64,000 nucleotides of DNA from NCBI GenBank assembly GCA_965198285.1, contig OZ240251.1, forward strand, positions 2,790,001 through 2,854,000. Direction: 5' to 3'. Under the pieces are notes generated by a model. The model made no database searches, was not told the origin of the DNA, and saw nothing but the letters and a program-made list of their open reading frames with translations. Below are positions 51,578 through 59,943 of the stretch, in pieces; positions within the stretch are counted from its first letter, which is position 1; each line of letters starts with the position of its first letter. The stretch comes from UBA11872 sp965198285. GTDB lineage: Bacteria; Chloroflexota; UBA11872. Both the position numbers and the translations under genes were made by a program.

Positions 51578-52051
51578 ATGGCCGAGAGTCCCGTGGCGCT
51601 GCTGGTTGTCCTGCGCTTTGTCCACGTGCTGGCGGCGGCCCTTTGGGTCGGCGGAGGGATCGTAGTCCTGGCCGCGCGTACGACGCCCAACGTCGCGCCG
51701 CTGTCCGGCATTTCCAGCGCCGCCCTGGGCCGATCGGTCGGACGGCTGGTCGGCACGGGGTTCGCCGTGTTTGTCCTCACGGGCGCGCTGCTGACCTTCA
51801 ACCGGCTTGCCGAACAGTCGATCGACGCGGCCTACGTCGCGGTCCTTGCGGCCAAGGTGCTGCTCGCCCTGGCCATGTTCCGGCTGGCGGTCCCGCGCCG
51901 CCGACGCGCCGCACCGCCGGCCGCGCCGGCGCCCAGCCGTCCGTGGTGGCGGGGACGCACGGCCTTGATCGTTGGGCTTGGACTCGTCGCCTACGTCCTG
52001 TCGCTGATCCTGAACGAGATGGCGGAACTCGGGTTCAGAAGCGTGGGCTAG
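51578..52051 (+). CDS. CopD-like small membrane protein
   Basis: 157 residues with four membrane helices. RFVHVLAAALWVGGGIVVLAA at the N-terminus and MAELGF at the end resemble the CopD/DUF2269-type haem or copper membrane proteins often next to cytochrome c assembly genes. The ATG follows actE by 36 nt. A conserved His in RFVHVLAA could ligate haem, but this is not shown. Function is unknown. Confidence 0.55.
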   Translation: MAESPVALLVVLRFVHVLAAALWVGGGIVVLAARTTPNVAPLSGISSAALGRSVGRLVGTGFAVFVLTGALLTFNRLAEQSIDAAYVAVLAAKVLLALAMFRLAVPRRRRAAPPAAPAPSRPWWRGRTALIVGLGLVAYVLSLILNEMAELGFRSVG

Positions 52052-52067
52052 GCTGGAACCAGAAACG

Positions 52068-52535
52068 ATGAACGAGCATCTACCGACCAGCCGCGCTTCG
52101 GTCGCTCCGTCACCCCGGCCCCGGCTTTCAGGGAAACTGATCCTCCTGGCCGCCGCACTGACGGCGGCCGTCGGCTTCCTGATATGGACGGGCACCCAGG
52201 GCGCCACGGTCTACTACCACACCGTCGGCGAAGTGCGTGCGATGGGTTCCGAGGCCTACTACCGCCTGATTCGCGTGAACGGCGTCGTGGCGGACGGATC
52301 CATCGAGACGTCGGACGACGGCAACGTCATCAGCTTCGCGTTGCAGGACGACTCGGGGCGGCTGCCGGTGGAATACCGCGGCACGCCGCCCGATCTGTTC
52401 GGCTACTCGACTGAGGACCGGTACCAGGACGTGATCGTCGAGGGGCAGCTCGAACCAAGCGGCGCGTTCCGTGCTCGAACCCTGATCGTCAAGCACGGCC
52501 CTGAGTTCGAGCCACGCGAAATCCCATCACAGTAG
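52068..52535 (+). CDS. ccmE: CcmE haem chaperone with variant HXXXF site
   Basis: 155 residues. N-terminal membrane helix about residues 22-42, then the CcmE beta barrel with RVNGVVADGSI, VEYRGTPPDLF and VIVEGQLEPSGAF. It binds haem covalently through a conserved His and hands it to CcmF/H. The C-terminal site reads IVKHGPEFEP: the His is kept, but the Tyr of the usual HXXXY is replaced by Phe. Length and position next to the ccm genes support the assignment. Confidence 0.82.
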   Translation: MNEHLPTSRASVAPSPRPRLSGKLILLAAALTAAVGFLIWTGTQGATVYYHTVGEVRAMGSEAYYRLIRVNGVVADGSIETSDDGNVISFALQDDSGRLPVEYRGTPPDLFGYSTEDRYQDVIVEGQLEPSGAFRARTLIVKHGPEFEPREIPSQ

Positions 52536-52591
52536 GTCCGCACGGGGTCCAGCGCCCCGCCTCCGACGCCTCCCCAACACTCCACGCCACG

Positions 52592-53956
52592 GTGCCGGCA
52601 ATAGCCGCGACCGACCTGGTCGTGCGCCTGGGCCGGCGGGACGTCCTGCGCGGAGTTTCGCTGTCGCTGGCGCCGGGGGAACGCATGGCCGTCGTGGGCC
52701 CCAACGGCGCCGGAAAAACCACGCTCCTGCGGGCGCTGGCCGGACTGCTGCGCCCCCGACGCGGCCTGGTCAGCCTCAGAGGCGGCCGGGGCCCGGACGA
52801 CCCCGCTGCCCGCTGCGGCCTCGGCGTTCTCGGGCACCGCCCGCACCTCTACCCGCACCTGACCGCCCGTGAAAACCTGGCCTTCGCCGCTCGTCTGCAC
52901 GGGATCCCGGAGGCCGCGGAGCGCGTCGGCGCCGCGCTGCGCACCGTGGGGCTTACGGCGGACGCCAACCGCCTCGTGCGCGACTACTCCAGCGGGATGC
53001 AGCAACGCCTGGGCCTGGCCGTCGCGTTGCTGCCCGAGCCGGACATCCTGCTGCTTGACGAGCCGGACGCCAGCCTGGACGCGGCCGGCATGCGCAACCT
53101 GCCGACCATGCTCGACACGCTGGCGCCGCGGGCGGCTGTGTTATTCAGCACGCACGACGAGCGTGTGGCCCACGCCTTGGGCGCACGCATCGCACGGCTG
53201 AAAGCCGGGCGGCTGAACGACGCGCCCGGCGAACCGACCGCAGCTAGCGGATCGCCTGAGGAGATCGCGCGTCGGCAGCCCCCGAACTTCATGCAGGCCG
53301 TCGGCGCCATGATCGCCAAAGACGCCCGGGTCGAATGGCGGGCGCGGGAGCAGGTTCCGACCCTGCTGATGTTCACCCTGCTCGCCGCGGTGGTCTTCGA
53401 CATGGCCTTCATCGCCGTCCTCGGAAGCCAGGCCGCCGGCGTTGCCGTCGGCGTCCTCTGGACCAGCGTCCTGCTGGCGGCCACGCTCGGCGGAACCCGG
53501 CTGTTCGCAACCGAGTACGAGCGCGGAACGCTGGATGGGCTGCTGGTTGCCCCCATCGACCCGAGCGGCATTTACCTCGCCAAGTTCGTGGCCCTGGCGC
53601 TGGAGACGATGTTCGTCGGCGTCGCGCAGCTCGTGTTTCTGAGCCTGCTGTTGAACGTCTCGCTGTTCCAGCCAACTACCGTGGCGGCCGTCGTCCTGGC
53701 CGCGGCGGCGATCAGCGCCGTGCTCGCGCTGCAGAGCGCCCTGGTTGTCAGCGCCCGCGCCCGTGAGGTTCTCATGCCGCTCCTCGCCATTCCGCCGGTC
53801 ATCCCGGTGCTCCTGGCCGGCGTGGGGATCACGCTGGGAACGCTTGAAGTCACGCCCGCCGGCCAGCAGGGGGCCTGGTTCGGGTTGCTCGCTGTGATTA
53901 CGGTCGTATTCTTAAGCTTAGGTGTGGCCCTCTACCCCCATGCCGCCCGGACGTGA
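52592..53956 (+). CDS. ccmA: CcmA-CcmB fusion: cytochrome c biogenesis ABC exporter
   Basis: 454 residues. Residues 1 to about 205 are the ABC ATPase CcmA: Walker A GPNGAGKTT, signature YSSGMQQRLGLA, Walker B LLLDEPDASLD, switch His in STHDERV. Residues about 230-454 are the six-helix CcmB permease, with the conserved FATEYERGTLDGLLVAPIDPSG loop. CcmAB drives release of holo-CcmE. The two are normally separate genes; here one uninterrupted frame joins them through a charged Pro/Ala linker. Start is GTG 52592. Confidence 0.85.
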   Translation: MPAIAATDLVVRLGRRDVLRGVSLSLAPGERMAVVGPNGAGKTTLLRALAGLLRPRRGLVSLRGGRGPDDPAARCGLGVLGHRPHLYPHLTARENLAFAARLHGIPEAAERVGAALRTVGLTADANRLVRDYSSGMQQRLGLAVALLPEPDILLLDEPDASLDAAGMRNLPTMLDTLAPRAAVLFSTHDERVAHALGARIARLKAGRLNDAPGEPTAASGSPEEIARRQPPNFMQAVGAMIAKDARVEWRAREQVPTLLMFTLLAAVVFDMAFIAVLGSQAAGVAVGVLWTSVLLAATLGGTRLFATEYERGTLDGLLVAPIDPSGIYLAKFVALALETMFVGVAQLVFLSLLLNVSLFQPTTVAAVVLAAAAISAVLALQSALVVSARAREVLMPLLAIPPVIPVLLAGVGITLGTLEVTPAGQQGAWFGLLAVITVVFLSLGVALYPHAART

Positions 53957-53968
53957 CTGGAGCGTTTA

Positions 53969-54715
53969 ATGAGTCAGGTTCGAACGACTGAGTTGCCCGG
54001 CCCGTCGCGGCTCGGCGCGATTCGGAACCCCGGGACCGCCGCGCTGTACGGCGCGCTGTTGCTCAGCATGGGCCTGGCGATCTTCATGGCGTTCGTTTTC
54101 GCTCCCGCCGAACGCGTCCAGGCCGATATCTATCGCCTGCTCTTCGTTCACGTACCTAGCGCCTGGCTGGCGTTCTTTGCGTTCGGCAACGTGGCCCTTG
54201 GCAGCGTGATGTACCTCGTTCGCGGAAAGTCGCGCTGGGACCGCCTGGCGCTCGCCTCCGCCGAGATCGGCGTCCTCTTCACCACCCTCACGATCATCAC
54301 CGGGTCCATCTGGGGCCGCAGCGTCTGGGGCGTGTGGTGGCAGTGGGACCCGCGCCTGACCACCACCCTGATCATGTGGTTCATCTACACCAGCTACCTG
54401 GCGCTGCGCTCGTACATTGACGACCCGGCCGTTCGGCAGCGCATGGCCGCCGTGCTCGGCGTTGTCGGTGTGGTCAGCGTGCCCATCGTCTGGTTTTCCG
54501 TGGAGTGGTGGCGCAGCCTGCACCCCACGCCTGCGATCACGAACCCCGGCGGTGGCATGCCGACGGAAATGCTGACGACCCTGTTGGTTTCGGTGGCCGC
54601 CTTCACCGTCTTCTACGTGGTGCTGCTGCGACAACGCATCCAGTTGGAACTGGCCGTCACCGAAATGGGACGCCTGCATGAGCAACTGCACGAGCGCAGC
54701 GAGGAAACCGCATGA
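53969..54715 (+). CDS. ccmC: CcmC haem handling protein
   Basis: 248 residues, six membrane helices. The CcmC Trp-rich motif is GVWWQWDPRLTTTL near residue 125; the conserved haem His residues lie in the FVHVPSAW and SLHPTP segments. CcmC loads haem onto CcmE. The C-terminus continues into a polar helix of about 30 residues. ATG 53969; the stop overlaps the ccmD ATG. Confidence 0.9.
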   Translation: MSQVRTTELPGPSRLGAIRNPGTAALYGALLLSMGLAIFMAFVFAPAERVQADIYRLLFVHVPSAWLAFFAFGNVALGSVMYLVRGKSRWDRLALASAEIGVLFTTLTIITGSIWGRSVWGVWWQWDPRLTTTLIMWFIYTSYLALRSYIDDPAVRQRMAAVLGVVGVVSVPIVWFSVEWWRSLHPTPAITNPGGGMPTEMLTTLLVSVAAFTVFYVVLLRQRIQLELAVTEMGRLHEQLHERSEETA

Positions 54716-54882
54716 CTACCGACCTCCTCTTCCTCTTTGTCGGCTTCAGCGTCGTGTGGCTCGGAATCTTTGGCTACCTGCTTTACGTGACCGGACGCGT
54801 GCGCAGCGTGAGCGACGAGCTACGCGACGTGCGCGGGCAGCTGGATTTGCCCGAGGCAGGGCAGGAAACACCCAGCCGCTGA
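54712..54882 (+). CDS. ccmD: CcmD small membrane protein
   Basis: A 56-residue protein with a single membrane helix (LLFLFVGFSVVWLGIFGYLLYV), then a basic-to-acidic helix RVRSVSDELRDVRGQL. CcmD helps release holo-CcmE from the CcmABC complex. ATG 54712 overlaps the ccmC stop as ATGA. Size, topology and the position between ccmC and ccmF make the call secure despite low sequence conservation. Confidence 0.78.
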   Translation: MTTDLLFLFVGFSVVWLGIFGYLLYVTGRVRSVSDELRDVRGQLDLPEAGQETPSR

Positions 54883-54932
54883 CCCTGGCCACACCTATGC
54901 TCGGCCGCCCGCACGGGTAGAGGGCCGTTTGG

Positions 54933-56933
54933 ATGCCTGACCTCGTTGACGCCGGCCGTTTGGGGCTCGGCGTTGCTTTTGGCGTCGCCGTCCTGCAATT
55001 GCTGCTGGGTGTCGCCGGAGTCGTTCGGCGCACGCCGGAACTGAGCCGCAGCGCCCGCAACGCCGCGTCCGTTCAGGCCGCGTTGCTCACGGTCGTGGTC
55101 GCCGGCCTGGCGGCCGGATTCCTGGCCCGGGACTTCTCGATCGCGTTCGTGGCCGACCACTCCAGTTCGGCCATGCCGACGGGCCTGACCATCGCGGCGC
55201 TGTGGGGCGGCCAGGAAGGTTCGCTGCTGTTCTGGACCTGGGCCATGAGCCTCTTCGCGGCGGTGGCCACGCGCCGAATGCTCACAGTCGACGTCGCAAT
55301 CGGGCCGCACGGAATCGTTGTCCTCAGCGGCCTGCAACTCTTCTTTCTTGGCGTCCTGGTTTTCACGTCGTCGCCGTTCCAGCGCCTGCTGGCGGCCCCG
55401 CCGGAAGGCCGCGGCCTCAACCCGCTGCTGTGGGACAGCGGCATGCAAATCCATCCTCCAATGCTGCTCACGGGCTACATGAGCTTTGGCATCCCATTTG
55501 CGTTCGCCATAGGGCTGCTCGCGGCCGGGCGCGTCACCCAACCCTGGCTGCGCGAAATGCGGAACTGGATGTTGCTGGCCTGGGCGATTCAAAGCGCCGG
55601 GCTGCTGCTGGGCGCCTGGTGGGCCTACCGCGTGCTGGGCTGGGGCGGCTATTGGGGGTGGGACCCCGTGGAGAACGTGGCGCTCTTGCCCTGGCTGGTA
55701 GCCACGGCCTACCTGCACTCCGCCCTGGCGCAGGAGCGGCGCGGCCAGCTGCGCGCCTGGGCGATTGGACTGGTGCTGGCCACCTACGCACTGGCGATTT
55801 TCGGCACCTTCGTGGTGCGCAGCGGCGTGCTGTCGTCGGTCCACTCGTTCGCCCTGTCCGACGTCGGCCCGATCTTGTTCGTCTTTGTTGGAGCATTGCT
55901 GATCCTGTCAGCCGCACTCTTCATCTACCGGCTGCCGCTGATCCGCTCGGACGAACCGATCACAGCCGTGGCCTCCAAAGAGGCCGGCTTCCTGATCAAC
56001 AACCTGCTGATGCTCGCCATCGCGGCGGCCACCTTCTGGGGCACCGTGTTCCCGATGGTCACCGAGATCGTGCAGGGCGCGCGCATCGCGGTCGGACCGC
56101 CCTTCTATACGCAGGTGAACGTGCCCTTGCTCATCGCAACCCTGGCGCTGCTGGCCATCTGGCCGCTCTTGGCCTGGCGCCGCACGTCTCCTCGCGCGGC
56201 CTGGCGGGCGACCCGCTGGCCCATCGCCACGCTGGTGCTTGTGTCGGCGCTGTTGGCAGTCCTCGGCATGCGCGACGGTCTCCCAATCGTCGCCATCGGA
56301 CTCACAGCCGCCGTGGCCGTCGGCGTCGTGCTGGAATACATACGCAGCCTGCGCGCCGGATTCGCCCGCCGGCGCGAGTCGCCGGCCGGCCCGATGCCCC
56401 TCTTCCTGGGCAACCGGCGGCGCCTCGGCAGTTACCTCGTGCACCTAGGCATCGCCATCCTGGCGCTCGGCATCATTGCCTCGGCCTCCTTCGGCCAGGA
56501 GACCGCCGCTACCGTTCAGCGCGGCGAGGCCGTCAGCCTCGGCGCGTACGACGTCGTATTTCGAGGACTTCGCAGTAGCGTCCAGCCCGGCCTCAACACC
56601 GTGGCCGCCGACGTCGAAGTGTTGCGAGACGGCGTGGTAATCGACCGCCTGTCCCCGGCGCGCCGGATTCACGCCGGCTGGGCGAACCAGCCAACCGCCG
56701 ACGTTGCCGTCAGCACCACCCTGCCGCACCTGGACGACGTGTATGTGCTGCTGAGTTCATGGGATCAGACCGGCGCATCCGCGACCCTCCGGGTCCTCAT
56801 CAACCCACTAGTCGTGTTGCTGTGGATCGGCGGAATCGTCTACTTCGCAGGCATCCTGGTCGTTGCCTGGCCATCGGCGCGGCGCGACACGGCCGCGGTC
56901 TCGTCGGTCGTCGCCCAGCCCGCAGTCTCGTGA
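54933..56933 (+). CDS. ccmF: CcmF haem lyase core subunit
   Basis: 666 residues, about 15 membrane helices. The WWD haem-binding motif is GWGGYWGWDPVEN near residue 240, with further conserved segments: IAALWGGQEGSLLFW, SGMQIHPPMLLTGY and FVVRSGVLSSVHSFA carrying the axial His residues. With CcmH it ligates haem to apocytochrome CXXCH. ATG 54933. The 3' end overlaps ccmH by GTGA. Confidence 0.95.
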   Translation: MPDLVDAGRLGLGVAFGVAVLQLLLGVAGVVRRTPELSRSARNAASVQAALLTVVVAGLAAGFLARDFSIAFVADHSSSAMPTGLTIAALWGGQEGSLLFWTWAMSLFAAVATRRMLTVDVAIGPHGIVVLSGLQLFFLGVLVFTSSPFQRLLAAPPEGRGLNPLLWDSGMQIHPPMLLTGYMSFGIPFAFAIGLLAAGRVTQPWLREMRNWMLLAWAIQSAGLLLGAWWAYRVLGWGGYWGWDPVENVALLPWLVATAYLHSALAQERRGQLRAWAIGLVLATYALAIFGTFVVRSGVLSSVHSFALSDVGPILFVFVGALLILSAALFIYRLPLIRSDEPITAVASKEAGFLINNLLMLAIAAATFWGTVFPMVTEIVQGARIAVGPPFYTQVNVPLLIATLALLAIWPLLAWRRTSPRAAWRATRWPIATLVLVSALLAVLGMRDGLPIVAIGLTAAVAVGVVLEYIRSLRAGFARRRESPAGPMPLFLGNRRRLGSYLVHLGIAILALGIIASASFGQETAATVQRGEAVSLGAYDVVFRGLRSSVQPGLNTVAADVEVLRDGVVIDRLSPARRIHAGWANQPTADVAVSTTLPHLDDVYVLLSSWDQTGASATLRVLINPLVVLLWIGGIVYFAGILVVAWPSARRDTAAVSSVVAQPAVS

Positions 56934-57415
56934 AGCTGCGCGGCGCAAGCCTGCTGCTCGGTCTGCTCGCCGCGCTCGCGCTGGCCGCCGTGGCGCACGC
57001 GGCCGAAGAGCCGGACCTGGCAACGCGCAAGCGCATGTGGTCGATTGCCACGCGGCTCGACTGCCCCGTCTGCCAGGGCCAGTCCGTGCGCGAATCCAAC
57101 GCCCAGCTCGCCACCCAGATGCGCGAGATCATCACCATCAAACTCCAGGCCGGGGAGTCCGAAGACCAAATCATGCGGTTCTTCGCCGACCGCTACGGAC
57201 CCGGCGTGCTGCGCGAACCGCCGCGCGAAGGACTGGCGCTGGGCGTCTGGATCGGGCCGCTGGTCATCCTTGCACTTGGCATCGTGCTGCTCGGCTGGGT
57301 TCTGGCCCGTGGACGCCGGCCTGCCGCCGCCGCCGCAGACGGCGATCTGGCCGCCTACGAGCGCTTGGTGGACGACCTTCGCCGACCCGGGCGCAACTCC
57401 CCACCGCCGGCGTGA
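56930..57415 (+). CDS. ccmH: CcmH (CcmL-type) thiol subunit of the haem lyase
   Basis: 161 residues. A signal peptide or helix (LLLGLLAALALAAVAHA), then the CcmH motif TRLDCPVCQGQSV with the CXXC that reduces the apocytochrome disulfide, EIITIKLQAGESEDQIMRFFADRYG, and a C-terminal membrane helix. The usual LRCPVC reads LDCPVC. GTG 56930 overlaps the ccmF stop as GTGA, and the stop overlaps the next GTG. Confidence 0.9.
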   Translation: MKLRGASLLLGLLAALALAAVAHAAEEPDLATRKRMWSIATRLDCPVCQGQSVRESNAQLATQMREIITIKLQAGESEDQIMRFFADRYGPGVLREPPREGLALGVWIGPLVILALGIVLLGWVLARGRRPAAAAADGDLAAYERLVDDLRRPGRNSPPPA

Positions 57416-58650
57416 CAGCCCCGCTCCTCAGTCTGGCGATCCTGTTGATCGCCATTGCCGGTCTGGTCTGGATGCTCGTCCCGCTGGTGCGGCGCTCGCC
57501 GGAACGCGCGGACAGAGACGGCACGGACGACGACGTGGCGGTCGAGCGCGGGCTGCGCATGTTGGACGACCTCCAGGCGGAACGCGACCGCGGCGCAATC
57601 AGCGCGGCCGATTTCGAGCGCGTCAGCGGCGACATTCGCCGGGACACCGCCCAGCGCCTGCATGACCGCGACCAGCGGCGCGCTCGGCTGGATGCGGCAA
57701 TCGAGGCCCTGGTCAGCGGCGCCGCGCCAGCTGCATCTCCCGCATCAGTCGCCGCGCCTTCTCGCGCCCGCACACTGGCCTGGATCGCGCCCAGCGTCGC
57801 CCTGGTGGCCATGCTTGGTGCGCTGGTAGCCGTCATCACGGTTGGGGCGCGCGCCTCGGCCGCGGAACAGTCGCCCGTCGGCAACGTTGGCGTGGCCGCT
57901 ATCTCCGGTTCGGCGGTGTCGCCCGACGACCCTGATCTCATAGTCGTGACCCACGCCACCGGCGCCCAACTCAGCCGTGACGGCGGACAGTCCTGGACGC
58001 CAATTCAGGGGCCAGGACCAGCCGTAGCTGCAGCCTCGGCCCCGGGCACGCTGTACGTGGTGGCCGGCGACGGGGTCTGGTCCAGCCGGGATCAGGCCGC
58101 AACCTGGAGTCGCGAGACCAACTTCCCGGCCCTGCGGCTGCTCGCCGCTGGACACCGCACCGGCCGCATGGCCGGCGTGGACGACGCGGGCGCAATCCTG
58201 GTCAGCAACGACGCGGGCCGCACGTGGGACTCCGGTCCAGACGACGCCCCACGCGGCCTGACTGGATTGGCCGTCGTCGACTTCGACGCGCCCTTCCTCC
58301 TGGCCGCGACCGGCGCCGAGGGCGTGCTCGCCTCGGAATCCAGCGGCGGCTGGCGCGGCGCCAACGGGTTCGTCAACGGCGCCCTGCCGACCATCACCAT
58401 CCGGGCGGTCGTCTACGAGCCTGACACCGGTGACAGCTTTAGTTCCGCGTCCGGCGACCGCTTCGAAGGCGCGGCCGTCGTCGCGACCGATGCCGGCGTG
58501 TTCAAGTCCGTCGACGGGATGCAGTCCTGGCTGCAACTGCCTCTGCGGGCAGACGTGCGCGCCCTGGCTGTCAACGGCCGCACGCTTTACGCCATCGCGG
58601 CGGACGGGTCGGTCTACCGCAGCCGCGACGCCGGGACGAGTTGGCGATGA
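57412..58650 (+). CDS. CcmI-like protein fused to a sialidase/YCF48-like beta-propeller
   Basis: 412 residues. The N-terminal ~145 residues match the CcmI apocytochrome chaperone N-domain: a membrane helix, a charged helix ADFERVSGDIRRDTAQRLHDRDQRR, and a second membrane helix. The remaining ~260 residues carry several BNR/YCF48-like blades (LSRDGGQSWTPI, SSRDQAATWSRE, VSNDAGRTWDSG, YRSRDAGTSWR). I know of no CcmI with this domain instead of TPRs. GTG 57412 overlaps ccmH (GTGA), and the stop overlaps the next ATG. Confidence 0.68.
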   Translation: MTAPLLSLAILLIAIAGLVWMLVPLVRRSPERADRDGTDDDVAVERGLRMLDDLQAERDRGAISAADFERVSGDIRRDTAQRLHDRDQRRARLDAAIEALVSGAAPAASPASVAAPSRARTLAWIAPSVALVAMLGALVAVITVGARASAAEQSPVGNVGVAAISGSAVSPDDPDLIVVTHATGAQLSRDGGQSWTPIQGPGPAVAAASAPGTLYVVAGDGVWSSRDQAATWSRETNFPALRLLAAGHRTGRMAGVDDAGAILVSNDAGRTWDSGPDDAPRGLTGLAVVDFDAPFLLAATGAEGVLASESSGGWRGANGFVNGALPTITIRAVVYEPDTGDSFSSASGDRFEGAAVVATDAGVFKSVDGMQSWLQLPLRADVRALAVNGRTLYAIAADGSVYRSRDAGTSWR

Positions 58651-59843
58651 GACGCGGAATCGGGCTTGCCGCCGCGCTCGTGCTCCTGTTTCTTGCCACG
58701 GTTCCCGGCGTGAGCGCCGAGGGCAGCGGCGAGATTGTGGGGCGCCTGACGCCGGCCACCTCCGGCGCAACGCTGCCCGACGGTCTGATCGTGCGACTCG
58801 ACGGGTTCCGCCAGGCCGACCGCCTGCCAACCCGCGAGACGACGGTAGGGGCCGATGGCGCGTTCGCGTTCTCCGACGTTTCGGCCGGCGGCGAGTACGC
58901 CTACCTCGTCTCGCTCCAGGCCGGCGGTGTGCGCTACAGCAGCACGGTTCTCCAGGTGCTTGAGGGCCAGCGCACCGCAGTGCAAATCGACGTCTTCGCC
59001 GTTACTGAACAGGACCCCGGCATCAGCTTCCGCAGCCTCACCCGCCTGCTTAGGCGACAGACGGCCGACACGCTGTCAGTCGTCGAAGTCGCCGAAGTGC
59101 ACGTACCCGGCGACCGCGCCTACCTTCCGATACAGCAACCGGGTTCACCACCGCCTCTCCGCTTCGCTGTGCCCGACGGCGCCTTCAACCTCCAGCCCGT
59201 CGCGGGCTTCGCACCGGGCGACGCGGTCATCGGCGGCCCGGGATTCGCCGTGTTCGCCGGGCTGCAACCGGGAGTAACGACCCTGGTGTACGGCTACCAG
59301 CTGGCCCTGCAGGGAGGCGCCGTGGCCTTCGACTGGTCGCCCACGCTGAACGCCGACATCGTGATTCTGCTGATCGAGTCCGGCCAGCTGAGCGCAACCA
59401 TCAGCGGGCTTGAGCCTCGCGGCGAAGACGCCTTCGGCGGCACCAGCGTCCAGCGCTGGCAGGCGGACGAAGTGGCCGCCAGTCACACCGTCAGCGTGCA
59501 CGTGACCGAAACCTCGTTGCCCGGCGTCGTGCGCGCGCTGCGCGCCACGACCGCCGACCGCTGGGCGCTCGTGGCAACCGGCCCGGCCATCGTTGCGGTG
59601 CTAGCGCTCGTGGTCTGGCGGCGCGGCTGGCGGCGCGAGCCGTCTACCGATCCGGCCGTCCGCGCCAGCCAGCTCCTGTCGGAACTGCGCGCGCTGGACG
59701 CTTCCACAGAACCGGAAGCGTCCGAACGCCGCGCCGAGGCCAAGCACGCGCTGCTGACGCTCCTGGAACGACAGCCGGGACTGCTCAGCGACCTCCGGCG
59801 CATGAACCGCCCGCCGCCTTCTGCATCGACTGACCAGCCTTGA
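58647..59843 (+). CDS. Secreted membrane-anchored protein of unknown function
   Basis: 398 residues. A signal peptide ends VPGVSA. The extracytoplasmic part has a carboxypeptidase-regulatory-like beta domain (GEIVGRLTPATSG, then TTVGADGAFAFSDVSAGGEYAYLVSL). A membrane helix near residue 320 is followed by an acidic cytoplasmic tail. No haem or Fe-S motif. ATGA overlap with the CcmI-like gene implies a role tied to cytochrome maturation or the respiratory complexes. I do not recognise a family. Confidence 0.65.
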   Translation: MRRGIGLAAALVLLFLATVPGVSAEGSGEIVGRLTPATSGATLPDGLIVRLDGFRQADRLPTRETTVGADGAFAFSDVSAGGEYAYLVSLQAGGVRYSSTVLQVLEGQRTAVQIDVFAVTEQDPGISFRSLTRLLRRQTADTLSVVEVAEVHVPGDRAYLPIQQPGSPPPLRFAVPDGAFNLQPVAGFAPGDAVIGGPGFAVFAGLQPGVTTLVYGYQLALQGGAVAFDWSPTLNADIVILLIESGQLSATISGLEPRGEDAFGGTSVQRWQADEVAASHTVSVHVTETSLPGVVRALRATTADRWALVATGPAIVAVLALVVWRRGWRREPSTDPAVRASQLLSELRALDASTEPEASERRAEAKHALLTLLERQPGLLSDLRRMNRPPPSASTDQP

Positions 59844-59943
59844 ATCGCGCCAAACCAGATATTTCAGCTTTGACTCCACGCAGGATCAGGCGCGCCAGCC
59901 CCACCAATTGCAGCCCCCGCCCTGCATCCCTAAGATCACTTTT

